Assembly: GCA_944372525.1 (NCBI GenBank)
Contig: CALVZL010000021.1
Location: forward strand, 55,924 to 119,923
Direction of reading: 5' to 3'
Length of the DNA stretch: 64,000 nt
DNA from: an uncultured Clostridia bacterium
GTDB lineage: Bacteria; Bacillota; Clostridia; Christensenellales; Borkfalkiaceae
A model generated the notes under the pieces. It was not told the DNA's origin. It searched no databases and saw only the letters and a program-made list of their open reading frames with translations. The position numbers were made by a program, and so were the translations under genes. Below are positions 19,330-26,969 of this stretch, one piece after another. The stretch's first letter is position 1, and every line of letters starts with the position of its first letter.

Positions 19330-19633
19330 CGCAAATCCTCCTTACGATCCGATTGACATGGAGCTCCGAAGTCAACAGCAGTGCGTCCGCTTCGTCCGTT
19401 GCCTTCGCTTTTTCCGCCGAAACCGTGTCGGAATATTCCTTTTCCGCTCTCTGCCGCGCGGCGGCAAGACGGGTTTCCCGCAGTTTCCTGCAATCCGCTT
19501 CGGATGCCCGTCCGATCTGCGCGGCGCGCTCCGCCGCGTCGGATTCTGCCTTCGCCGCCCGTTCCGCGGCCTGCCGCAGCAACTCCTCCGCCTGCGCTTC
19601 CGCCTCTCTGATCGATCTGATGATCTCTTCCAT
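19319..19633 (-). CDS. ntpF: V-type ATPase subunit H/G (peripheral stalk helix)
   Basis: 104 residues, almost entirely a charged coiled coil (MEEIIRSIREAEAQAEELLRQ...), as expected for the partner of subunit E in the peripheral stalk. The frame extends upstream to 19714, but ATG 19633 is chosen from family length and a GGAAG site 5 nt before it. It is the first gene of the operon (H-I-K-E-C-F-A-B-D), equivalent to ntpF of Enterococcus. Confidence 0.87.
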   Translation of the reverse strand: MEEIIRSIREAEAQAEELLRQAAERAAKAESDAAERAAQIGRASEADCRKLRETRLAAARQRAEKEYSDTVSAEKAKATDEADALLLTSELHVNRIVRRICGDR

Positions 19634-19685
19634 ACCTTCTTCCGCCCCGCGTATATTTCCGGCCCTCAGCCAATCGTGACAGTTT

Positions 19686-19714
19686 ATCTTATCATAGTTT
19701 TTGCAGTTTTTCAA
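19686..19714 (-). promoter_or_regulatory. SigA-type promoter of the V-ATPase operon
   Basis: Minus strand TTGAAA (19709-19714), 17-bp spacer, TAAGAT (19686-19691), 52 bp upstream of ntpF. Confidence 0.8.
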
Positions 19715-19740
19715 GTATTTTTCAAAAAAATTGCAGGCGC

Positions 19741-20082
19741 TTAAAAATTAGCGCCGTTCCAGCCCCAATCCGATATTCCCTGATAGGTAACATAGACGCA
19801 ATCGGACGGAATCCCCGCCTCCTCCGAGAGAATCGCGCAAATTTCTCCCGTCATCCGCTCGTACTCCGAAGAAGCGGCGCCGCCGAAGAGAGAAACCGCG
19901 ACAAAGGCGCCTCTCTCGAGCGCTTTCCCGCCCAGCCAAAGCGCATAATTTTCATTTAACCCGACCATGAGATAGCGTTCGCTCTTATGAAGCAGGGAGA
20001 CCGACTTCCCGAGGCGGGATTTGATCCGCTCCCGCTGCTCCTTCGTGAGAGAGACCGTAAGCTTTGCGTCAATGAACGGCAT
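19741..20082 (-). CDS. MIF-like tautomerase-superfamily protein
   Basis: 113 residues, the same size as macrophage migration inhibitory factor. It starts Met-Pro, giving the catalytic N-terminal Pro after Met removal. The ends match MIF closely: VYVTYQGISDWGWNGANF resembles the MIF C-terminus with its VGWN core, and ICAILSEEAGIPSDCVYV matches the preceding helix-strand. MIF relatives are phenylpyruvate or dopachrome tautomerases and form trimers. The physiological substrate here is unknown. An AGGAGGAAAC site precedes the ATG at 20082, so a longer frame to 20175 is rejected. Single-gene unit. Confidence 0.85.
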   Translation of the reverse strand: MPFIDAKLTVSLTKEQRERIKSRLGKSVSLLHKSERYLMVGLNENYALWLGGKALERGAFVAVSLFGGAASSEYERMTGEICAILSEEAGIPSDCVYVTYQGISDWGWNGANF

Positions 20083-20146
20083 GTTTCCTCCTTTTTCGCG
20101 CAGCGCTCCGCGCCCGCGCCGAACCGCATGGCAGCGATCCGTCTTT

Positions 20147-20175
20147 ATTCTATCACACCTTGTCAAAAAAGGCAA
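20147..20175 (-). promoter_or_regulatory. SigA-type promoter for the MIF-like gene
   Basis: Minus strand TTGCCT (20170-20175), 17-bp spacer, TAGAAT (20147-20152). Confidence 0.65.
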
Positions 20176-20184
20176 GAATCGAGC

Positions 20185-20511
20185 TCAACAATTCCCGTCT
20201 TCCCGCTCCGTCTCCGCTCTTTCCAGCAGAAAGCTGACGGGGCGAAATCCGTCGTTGCAGGAAATCATTGCCGAATGTTCGTTTTTCATCCATCCGCCGA
20301 AAAAATTTCCGCCGCCGAGCGCAAGTTCCTTCACGAAAGCTTTCATGCTCTCCCATGCGCTCTCGCAAAGCCCCTCCGGGCGTTCCCCCTGCCGGGACAC
20401 AAATGTCTCGCCCTCCGCGTGAGAGCAGGGCTGCTCGATCGGATTTTCGTATTTTGCAGAGAGATCGGGATACTCCGCCTTCCGCATGACGGTGATCTTT
20501 ACCGCATACAT
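20185..20511 (-). CDS. TIGR04076-like small protein
   Basis: 108 residues starting MYAVKITVMRKAEYPDL. It resembles the TIGR04076 group of small Firmicute proteins of unknown function: a short beta start, a Cys-containing middle (QPCSHAEGETF, GLCESAWESM) and the end MISCNDGFRPVSFLLER. Conserved Cys residues suggest metal or redox chemistry, but no activity is known to me. GAGGAGG lies 8 nt before the ATG. It has its own promoter. Confidence 0.75.
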   Translation of the reverse strand: MYAVKITVMRKAEYPDLSAKYENPIEQPCSHAEGETFVSRQGERPEGLCESAWESMKAFVKELALGGGNFFGGWMKNEHSAMISCNDGFRPVSFLLERAETEREDGNC

Positions 20512-20594
20512 TCCTCTTTCCTCCTCGTTTTTTCTCTCCGTCCGCGCAGGAGAGACCTCTCGCAGAGCCCCTCCGCCTTGCCCATCTGAACGAA

Positions 20595-20623
20595 AGTGTA
20601 TCATCTTTCCCCGCGCCTGTCAA
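20595..20623 (-). promoter_or_regulatory. SigA-type promoter for the TIGR04076-like gene
   Basis: Minus strand TTGACA (20618-20623), 17-bp spacer, TACACT (20595-20600). Confidence 0.75.
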
Positions 20624-20666
20624 GCAGCCTCCGGCGCGCATGAACGCGAGAAGTTCGTCTTCGGAC

Positions 20667-20695
20667 TTGTTTTTTTTCCGGCGCGGTGCTATCAT
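20667..20695 (+). promoter_or_regulatory. Probable promoter for the 20727 membrane protein
   Basis: Plus strand TTGTTT (20667-20672), 17-bp spacer, TATCAT (20690-20695). Weak -35 box. Confidence 0.5.
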
Positions 20696-20726
20696 AAAGA
20701 CGAAACTCTGAGAGGAGGAACCGTTT

Positions 20727-21947
20727 ATGTCCCACACCGAATCCGCCGCCGGACCCGAAGACGGCGTCACCCGCCGCACGTCCGTTCTGCGCGCCGCCTC
20801 GGCGGCGTGCGGTTTGGCGGGCGCTTTCTGCGCCCTTGTCTTCGTGTTCTTGATCGGCTTTTCCGTCTCGGGAGACCGACTCGTCCAAACCGCCGTCGAG
20901 CTCTTTTTCCCCGCATCGAACGCCGATCTCTTCTATTTCTTCGGCGAAGGGTACGAAGCACTCGGCGCCGCCCTGCACCGAGTGCCCGACGCCCCGCCCG
21001 AATACGCATTTTTTCTCTCCCTTCCCGTCGCGATCGGGACGGGGATCTCTGTTGCCTCGCTTGCGGGTACCGCCGTCTTTTCTCTGCTCGCTCTCATCCG
21101 CGCGATCCGTTTCTTTTGCAAAAAAACGCAGGAAGCGCCCGAATTTTTTGCCGCGGCGGCATGGGGCTTCTATCTCGCAGGAACGGCTGCGCTGCGCGCG
21201 CTCGTCGGATGCTCCGCGGATCTGAGTGCGGAATTTGCGGGGATTCGGCTGCTCAGCCTTCATGCCGAGTTCCTCCCGAACAACGCGACAAAAACGGGCA
21301 TCGCGCTGAGCACGGCGTTTGTCGCCGCGGCGCTTTTCCTTTATGCGCTGCCGAAGCTCCGCGCCCTCTTCCGTCCTCCGCGCCCCGCGGACGCCGTACT
21401 GTTCTTTGCGCAGACAGCCGTCGCCGCGGCGCTCTTTTGCTTTCTTCCCTCCTCTCTGTTTGCAATCCGCGCGGACGAACTTCCCGTGACCGATCGGCTC
21501 ATCGGATCCGCCCGCGCGGAAACGGGATTTTTCACGCTTTCAAATCTGCTCGCAAGCGCGATGCTCGAACAGGGCGCGTCTTCAGCGGAACTCGCCGCCT
21601 GCGCGGGATTTGCGGCGGCTTCCTTTTTTCTGCGCCTCGCCTGCACCGCATTTGCGTCTGCCCTGCTCGTCGTCCTGCTGCACGCCCCTTTCGGCAGGCG
21701 CGCCGCGGAAGGTTGGCTCGCGGTCGGCGCCCTTGTGTGCGCGCTCTGCTCCTTCCTTTCCCTGCTGTTCGCCCTGCGGGAAGCGCTCGATGCCGCCGTG
21801 CCGGACGGGACGCTCTCGGGATTTCCGTCGGCCTCCGCCCTGCTCGTCGCGTTTGCCGCGGCGGAATGTGCGCTTTCGCTTGTCTCCGTTCTGCTCGGAC
21901 GCAAACGGCACCCCCGCGCGGCGGCCTCCGAAGAGACCGCCCGATAG
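20727..21947 (+). CDS. Ala-rich multi-pass membrane protein, unknown
   Basis: 406 residues, very rich in Ala, Leu and Phe, with about eight hydrophobic segments (roughly 22-48, 94-124, 137-155, 190-206, 220-240, 295-325, 330-352, 370-388). Loops are short apart from two polar stretches near 60-90 and 245-290. No motif or family was recognised. GGAGGAA precedes the ATG. It is a monocistronic unit between its promoter and a strong terminator. GC is high because of Ala codons, with no other sign of transfer. Confidence 0.75.
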   Translation: MSHTESAAGPEDGVTRRTSVLRAASAACGLAGAFCALVFVFLIGFSVSGDRLVQTAVELFFPASNADLFYFFGEGYEALGAALHRVPDAPPEYAFFLSLPVAIGTGISVASLAGTAVFSLLALIRAIRFFCKKTQEAPEFFAAAAWGFYLAGTAALRALVGCSADLSAEFAGIRLLSLHAEFLPNNATKTGIALSTAFVAAALFLYALPKLRALFRPPRPADAVLFFAQTAVAAALFCFLPSSLFAIRADELPVTDRLIGSARAETGFFTLSNLLASAMLEQGASSAELAACAGFAAASFFLRLACTAFASALLVVLLHAPFGRRAAEGWLAVGALVCALCSFLSLLFALREALDAAVPDGTLSGFPSASALLVAFAAAECALSLVSVLLGRKRHPRAAASEETAR

Positions 21948-21960
21948 ACAACGGCAGACG

Positions 21961-21997
21961 AACGGGACGGCCCCAAGCGGCCGTCCCGTTTTCCTTT
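21961..21997 (+). terminator. Intrinsic terminator for the 20727 gene
   Basis: 12-bp stem AACGGGACGGCC/GGCCGTCCCGTT (21961-21972 with 21979-21990) followed by TTTTCCTTT. Confidence 0.85.
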
Positions 21998-22008
21998 CCC
22001 GTCCCGTC

Positions 22009-23001
22009 TCAAAAGATATCCATTCCCACGGGAGTATAAAATTTTTTCTCCGCTTCTTCGGGGTCCTTGGTCTGCGCGAGGATCCACATGAGTTTGGTGA
22101 GCGCCGCCTCCAGGGTCATGCAGCGCGCCTCCAGCACCCGCCCGCAGTCGAGCAGCCGCCTGCCGACCTCGTAGCTCCCGAGCGAACTGCCCTCCCGCTC
22201 GACCTGCGTCGTGACGACGACCGTCTTGCCCCGCGCGAGAAACTCTTTCAGGCGGGAAAAGAACGCGCCCTCTCCGTATTCGGGCAGTCCTCCGGACCCG
22301 AAACTCTCCAAAATGAGCCCGTCGACGTGCTCCGCAAAATAATCGAGGATCTCGGGCCGCAGGCCGGGGAACATCTTGAGCACGAATACCCGATCGTCGA
22401 GCGCACGGGAAAAGACAGGGGGACCCGCGGGCTTCTTCTCGCGGATGTAATAGAAGGGCTTCCCTTCCCGCATGAGCGCGATCTCGGGAAAATCGACGCT
22501 CGAAAAGGCGTTATAGCTGTGCGTGCGCGTCTTCTTCGCCCGCGTCCCCAGGATCACTCTGCCGTCGAACACCACCCGCACCCCCGCCGCGCGGTCATCC
22601 GCACAGAAGGCGAAGGCGTCGAACAGATTCCGGCGCGCGTCGGTGTCCCGCAGATAGACGGATTTCTGCGAACCGGTGAGCACGACGGGTTTCGCGCCGC
22701 CCTGAATGAGATAGGAGAGCGCCGCCGCGGTATACGCCATCGTATCCGTCCCGTGCGTGACGACAAACCCGTCGAATTCGTTTTGCCGCTCTTCCACGAT
22801 CCGGGCGATCTCCAGCCAGTGACGGGAATAGATATTCGTGCTGTCCAGATTGAAGGGCTCCGCCGTCTCCACGGCGCAGATCTCGCCGATCTCGGGCACG
22901 CAGTCGAGCAGTTCCCTTGAAGAGAGCGCGGGCGCAAGCCCGTTTCCCGTATTTTTGGAGGCGATCGTTCCGCCCGTCGCGATCATGAGTATTTTTTTCA
23001 T
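22009..23001 (-). CDS. ansA: L-asparaginase, type I (cytoplasmic)
   Basis: 330 residues; hydrolyses asparagine to aspartate and ammonia. The first catalytic Thr motif ATGGTIAS is at 8-15 and the second, THGTDTMAYTAAAL, at about 82-95. GSQKSV and LESFGSGGLP are also typical. No signal peptide, so it is the low-affinity cytoplasmic type. AGGAGAAGG precedes the ATG. It may be cotranscribed with the gene at 23012, whose stop lies 10 nt upstream. Confidence 0.93.
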   Translation of the reverse strand: MKKILMIATGGTIASKNTGNGLAPALSSRELLDCVPEIGEICAVETAEPFNLDSTNIYSRHWLEIARIVEERQNEFDGFVVTHGTDTMAYTAAALSYLIQGGAKPVVLTGSQKSVYLRDTDARRNLFDAFAFCADDRAAGVRVVFDGRVILGTRAKKTRTHSYNAFSSVDFPEIALMREGKPFYYIREKKPAGPPVFSRALDDRVFVLKMFPGLRPEILDYFAEHVDGLILESFGSGGLPEYGEGAFFSRLKEFLARGKTVVVTTQVEREGSSLGSYEVGRRLLDCGRVLEARCMTLEAALTKLMWILAQTKDPEEAEKKFYTPVGMDIF

Positions 23002-23011
23002 TTCCTTCTCC

Positions 23012-23677
23012 TCAGCAGAGCTTTTTTCCCTGCGATCTCATCCGTTCCCGCCACTCCGCCGCTTCGGCGCGGGCGCGCAAGTCCGCTTCCGTTCCCCTTG
23101 CGCCCAAAGCCTCTGCCGCCCCGGACGGCGAAACACCGGCGGACACGAGAAGCAGCCAGGCGGCGGGCAGCGCCGCCTCTCCGCAGAGCAATACACACCC
23201 CTTCGCCCCCGAAAGCGTCTGCTCCGCCGCAGAGATTTTATCCGACGCACCCGCTTGCGCCGCTTCAAAGACAGCCCGTCCGCACACGCCGTATTCCGCA
23301 AGGACCGCCGCGTCCTCCTCCGCGGGAATTGCCGCCGCGTACAAAAAAACGCCGTAACGGGTATAATGTTTTCGGTCATAAGGCACGCCGCCCAATTCGC
23401 GGCAGGAAAGCCCCGAGGGCAGAAGCAGCCGCCGCGCGTCCCGCTTTGCGGCCGTCTGCTTAATGAGCGCAAGCGGATAGGGCGCGGCTTCCTCTCGCGC
23501 CCGCAGACTGCGTTCGACGCGCGCCAGCTGCAGGCGATCGTTCGGACCGACGGGCGCGAGCACCCATTCCCCGACTTGCACGGGAAAGTCGGTCCGATAC
23601 CAATAGATCCGATCGGAAAGGTTTTCGTCCGCACAGAACCGCAGCGCGCAAAAATCCAAAATCATCTCACCACTCAT
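23012..23677 (-). CDS. Conserved hypothetical protein, unknown
   Basis: 221 residues from the chosen ATG. The first part (residues 5-60) contains DRIYWYRTDFPVQVGEWVLAPVGPNDRLQLARVE, which looks like a small beta-barrel and is reminiscent of the N-terminal DNA-binding fold of PriA-like proteins, but the match is too weak to name. The rest is Ala-rich alpha/beta (CVLLCGEAALPAAWLLLVSAGVSPSGAAEAL) with no motif that I recognise. The frame is open far upstream, where the sequence is antisense-like. An alternative ATG lies at 23665. It sits just before ansA. Confidence 0.6.
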   Translation of the reverse strand: MSGEMILDFCALRFCADENLSDRIYWYRTDFPVQVGEWVLAPVGPNDRLQLARVERSLRAREEAAPYPLALIKQTAAKRDARRLLLPSGLSCRELGGVPYDRKHYTRYGVFLYAAAIPAEEDAAVLAEYGVCGRAVFEAAQAGASDKISAAEQTLSGAKGCVLLCGEAALPAAWLLLVSAGVSPSGAAEALGARGTEADLRARAEAAEWRERMRSQGKKLC

Positions 23678-23727
23678 TGGGGAAGGGCGCCTTCTCCCGC
23701 ATCCGCTTGTCTTATCCCGCCGCCCTC

Positions 23728-24216
23728 TCACAGCGCCGTCAGCGCCTGCGCAACCTCCTCTGCCGTCCGATCGTCCGTATCCGGCAGCACGCCTCTGCGG
23801 TTCCGATACAGCGGAAGCCGTTCGAGACTGCGCGCAAGCACGTCTTCCGTGCGGATGCCGCGCGCGACGTCCGCAAGAATGCGCTCGACGATGCTCTGTT
23901 CGTGCAAGACCCAGCAGAAGATCACGTTCCGATAGGCGGTGCAGCGCAGAAAGGAGTTCAGCAAATAACAGACGTTGCGCAGCGCCATCTCCTTCGTCTC
24001 TTCCGTGACCCGAAACGGCCGCGCATCCCAGCACCAGTCTCCGTCCAGAAAGACGCTGTCCGGCAGGATGCGCTGCAGCGCTCTCCCCGCGGCGGTCTTC
24101 CCCACGCCCATCGGCCCGCCGATCAAAAACAGTTTTTTGGGAATCGGCTCCGCTCCGCCGTTCTCCTTCCCGACGAAAAAGCCGCGGCGCTCGCCGCGGC
24201 CGTCCTCACTGCGCAT
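23728..24216 (-). CDS. P-loop nucleotide/small-molecule kinase-like protein, possibly internally deleted
   Basis: 162 residues. A clear Walker A, GGPMGVGKT, is at about 33-41, followed by LFLIG and a kinase-like FLDGDWCWDARPF segment, typical of small P-loop kinases of the AAA_33 type. The C-terminal block DVARGIRTEDVLARSLERLPLY would normally be preceded by a strand carrying the lid region. Here it follows VLHEQSIVERIL directly, so about 25 residues seem to be missing. This comparison is from memory and needs an alignment. The start overlaps the end of the Wzz-like gene by 11 nt. Confidence 0.6.
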   Translation of the reverse strand: MRSEDGRGERRGFFVGKENGGAEPIPKKLFLIGGPMGVGKTAAGRALQRILPDSVFLDGDWCWDARPFRVTEETKEMALRNVCYLLNSFLRCTAYRNVIFCWVLHEQSIVERILADVARGIRTEDVLARSLERLPLYRNRRGVLPDTDDRTAEEVAQALTAL

Positions 24217-25510
24217 CCTGCGGCCGCGGAGGCTCTTCGCCGCGCCCGGCCTCTTCCTCCGCGCCTCTCCCGCCTCTTCCGACGACGATCGCCGACCCGA
24301 CGAAAAACGCCAGGATCAGGCTCGCCGCACAGACGAGCACGGGACTGAGATCTCCCGTTTTCGCCGCACGGGAGGTGGAAAATACAACGGATGACTCCTG
24401 TTCGTAGATCGCCGTCGCAACCGAACTCATGGTATCGGCCGCCGCTTTGAGCTGTTCATATTCCGCATGGATCCGCTCGCCGAACGCGAGCACATTCTCC
24501 TCGGTCAGCATCGAGAGGGCGTCGTCGATCTCGATGTTGCGCATCTCCAGCTCCGCCAGCATCACAAACAGATTTTTCTCTCCCGCGTCGACGATCACGT
24601 TCGTTCCCGTCGTTCCGCCCGTCTCCGGCGTCTCCTCCGAAGCGCGCGCCGCGGCAGAATAGACCGCGCCCGTCCCGTAATATGCCTCGATAAGCGCGCG
24701 GATCTGTTCGATCTTGCTCTCGTTAAGACGCCGCTCTGCCTTCAAATCGATAATGGTCGCCTCCAGCGACTCCTCTGAGACATAGCCGTATTGTTCCAAT
24801 TCCGCCGCGAACCGCTGCTGTACCGCCTCACTGTAGAGTACGGCAACTTCCGCGCGATAATTTTTCAGCGTCTTGCCGCCCACCGTATAATTTTCGCGGA
24901 AGAGCGAGATCCATTCGTCGTACTGGTCGAGCAGGGTCTGTTTCTGCTCGCAGAGCAGGGCGAGACGGTCGGTAAACGACGCACTGGCAAAGACTTCGCC
25001 GTCGAGAAGATAGTTGAGGCTGCCCGCTTTTTCGCGCACGAGATCGATCGGCGCCCTTGCGATCGCGCGCAAGAAATTCGTCGCCTGCGACCGATTGGAA
25101 AAATATGCGCCGCTCACGGTCACGGTATAATTTCCCGTCTCCTGCACCGATCCGTCGACCGTCCGCGTCTCCGCTTCGACCGAGATATCGTCCTCCTCCG
25201 CCATCTTCTGCACGTTGACGGAAGAAAAACTCTCACTGCTCTCCTTGATTCCCTGCAGGGCAGACAGCGAGATCATCTCCCGATAGGAAAACGGCGTGCC
25301 GTCCGGATATTTGGCAGTCTCGCTTGCGGGATATGAAATGAGAAATTCCAGGCTGTAAGAGGTGATGCGCGGATTGATCAGCAGTGCGACAACCAACGTC
25401 ATCCCCAGCGCGAAGACAACCGAGATTCCCGCGATCCACCAAAATTTCTTCCCGATTCTGCGACAAATTTCGCTCAAAGAGATCCCTTCTTCCCTTTCGC
25501 GCCCATCCAT
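24206..25510 (-). CDS. Wzz/chain-length-determinant-like membrane protein
   Basis: 434 residues with the layout of a polysaccharide co-polymerase: a short cytoplasmic start, a TM helix (about 24-45), a long extracytoplasmic helical domain with coiled coils (about 170-360), and a second TM (about 392-413) followed by a short acidic/Arg tail. SLEFLISYPASE near the first TM and NYTVTVSGAYFSNRSQATNFLRAI suit the Wzz fold. It may regulate surface polysaccharide length, but no glycosyltransferases are nearby. GGAGGTAGAGTCC precedes the ATG. It heads a short operon with the P-loop gene, probably also 23012 and ansA. Confidence 0.7.
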   Translation of the reverse strand: MDGREREEGISLSEICRRIGKKFWWIAGISVVFALGMTLVVALLINPRITSYSLEFLISYPASETAKYPDGTPFSYREMISLSALQGIKESSESFSSVNVQKMAEEDDISVEAETRTVDGSVQETGNYTVTVSGAYFSNRSQATNFLRAIARAPIDLVREKAGSLNYLLDGEVFASASFTDRLALLCEQKQTLLDQYDEWISLFRENYTVGGKTLKNYRAEVAVLYSEAVQQRFAAELEQYGYVSEESLEATIIDLKAERRLNESKIEQIRALIEAYYGTGAVYSAAARASEETPETGGTTGTNVIVDAGEKNLFVMLAELEMRNIEIDDALSMLTEENVLAFGERIHAEYEQLKAAADTMSSVATAIYEQESSVVFSTSRAAKTGDLSPVLVCAASLILAFFVGSAIVVGRGGRGAEEEAGRGEEPPRPQDAQ

Positions 25511-25545
25511 GGACTCTACCTCCGATCAACTCCGATGATATCTTA

Positions 25546-25574
25546 ATTATAGAGCAATTCTCTGCGATAGTCAA
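25546..25574 (-). promoter_or_regulatory. SigA-type promoter of the Wzz-like operon
   Basis: Minus strand TTGACT (25569-25574), 17-bp spacer, perfect TATAAT (25546-25551), 35 bp before the start. Confidence 0.82.
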
Positions 25575-25592
25575 TCCGATTGTAAAAAAAAA

Positions 25593-26828
25593 TTAATTTT
25601 GCGGACCTTTGCGGGGCAGAACGGCGTGCGGAATAATGCCGGGAGGCAGTTTGTTTTTGCACAGGAGCAGCGCGGGACGGACGGCGTCCGCGCCGAACCG
25701 TCTGCGGATCCCGTCGACGGCCTCCTCCGCCTTCCTTCGCTTGTCGTTTGCCCCGAACAAAGAGAGCTGCTCCGCTTCGTTCTCCCGCTCGAGCCGAATG
25801 GCGGAGAGCGTGAGCGAACGGATGTTCCGCCTCCAGCGATAGCGTTCCCGCAGAAGCGCCTGTCCTTCCCGCGCAAGGGTGAGCGCGCACTGCGTGGGAA
25901 GCGCCAGCCGTTTCTGCCAGCTCTCCGTGCACAGCGCTTCGTCGCGGACGGAAACCTGAATTCCCGCTGCGCGCAGAGAAAGGGCGCGCAGCCTTCCCCC
26001 GATCTCATCGGCAAGCGCCACAAACACGAGCTCCGTCTCCGTCGGATCCGTGAGGTCGGCAACGCAGGTGACGCCGTGTCCGATCGACTTCGCCTGCGCC
26101 CGCTCTCCGCTCCGCGCGACGGGCGAATCGTCCTCTCCGCGCGCATAAGCCTGAAGCGTCTGCCCGTTCTTGCCCAGCGTGCGCGCGATCAGCGCAGGCG
26201 GAAAGGCGGCAAGCTCCCCGATCGTGCGGATCCCCAGGCGGGCAAGCCGCTCCGTCGTCGCCTTTCCGCAGTACAGCAGCGCGGAACAGGACAAGCCGCA
26301 GAGCATCTCCCGAAAGCGCTCCCGCGGGATCTCGGTGACCGCGTCCGGCTTTTTCATGTCCGAACCGAGTTTTGCGAACACTTTATTGAAAGAGATCCCT
26401 ACGCTGACCGTGATCCCGAGCTCCTCTTTGACCGACGCGCGGATCTCTTCCGCGATCGCACGCGGCGTCTTCTGTCCGTTCGTGACGTCCAGCCAGCACT
26501 CGTCCAGTCCGTACGGCTCGACGCGATCGGTATACCGATCGTAGATTTCGCGCAGCCGCGCCGAAAATTGCGCATAGATCTCATGATGAGGCGGAACGGC
26601 AATCAGCCCGGGGCACAGCCGCCGTGCCTCTCCGTTTGTCATGCCCGTCTTGATGCCCGCCCGCTTTGCCTCTTCCGATTTGGCAAGCACGATCCCGTGC
26701 CGCGCCTCCGTCGCACCGCAGACTGCGACCGGCTTACCCTTCAGCGAGGGATCCAGAACACACTCCACCGAGGCATAAAAGGCGTTTGCGTCGCTGTGCA
26801 GAACAGCGCGTTCCTTTTTTTCTTCCAT
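25593..26828 (-). CDS. dinB: DNA polymerase IV (Y-family translesion polymerase)
   Basis: 411 residues. Bypasses DNA lesions with low fidelity. The catalytic carboxylates are in HSDANAFYASVE (Asp13 region) and GLDECWLD, and SVGISFNKVFAKLGSDMKKP is a family hallmark. The helix-hairpin-helix region LARLGIRTIGELAAFPP follows. The C-terminus holds QLSLF (354-358), a beta-clamp binding motif. The start at ATG 26828 is 6 nt from the -10 box, and an earlier in-frame start at 26864 would lie inside the promoter. A LexA-type box lies in the promoter, so it is probably SOS-induced. Confidence 0.93.
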   Translation of the reverse strand: MEEKKERAVLHSDANAFYASVECVLDPSLKGKPVAVCGATEARHGIVLAKSEEAKRAGIKTGMTNGEARRLCPGLIAVPPHHEIYAQFSARLREIYDRYTDRVEPYGLDECWLDVTNGQKTPRAIAEEIRASVKEELGITVSVGISFNKVFAKLGSDMKKPDAVTEIPRERFREMLCGLSCSALLYCGKATTERLARLGIRTIGELAAFPPALIARTLGKNGQTLQAYARGEDDSPVARSGERAQAKSIGHGVTCVADLTDPTETELVFVALADEIGGRLRALSLRAAGIQVSVRDEALCTESWQKRLALPTQCALTLAREGQALLRERYRWRRNIRSLTLSAIRLERENEAEQLSLFGANDKRRKAEEAVDGIRRRFGADAVRPALLLCKNKLPPGIIPHAVLPRKGPQN

Positions 26829-26834
26829 ATCCGA

Positions 26835-26864
26835 AGTATAGAACAAACATTTGTTCGCTGTCAA
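26835..26864 (-). promoter_or_regulatory. dinB promoter with embedded LexA/DinR box
   Basis: Minus strand TTGACA (26859-26864), 18-bp spacer, TATACT (26835-26840). The spacer holds CGAACAAATGTTTG (26844-26857), matching 13 of 14 positions of the Gram-positive SOS box CGAACRNRYGTTYC. Only 6 nt separate the -10 box from the ATG. Confidence 0.8.
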
Positions 26865-26896
26865 GTGTTTTCAAAGAATTTTCAAAAAATCTTCTC

Positions 26897-26925
26897 TTGA
26901 CAAGCGTCTTGTCTTGTGGTATTCT
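26897..26925 (+). promoter_or_regulatory. SigA-type promoter for the 26970 dehydrogenase
   Basis: Plus strand TTGACA (26897-26902), 17-bp spacer, TATTCT (26920-26925). Confidence 0.75.
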
Positions 26926-26969
26926 TTGCGTAAAGATTGCAAAAAATATCATCGTAAGGAGTAAATTTT

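Noticed and set aside
22838-23935. Plus-strand reading frame opposite ansA and its neighbour
   Set aside because: Low-complexity Arg/Pro-rich translation with no ribosome site; the minus strand carries asparaginase motifs.
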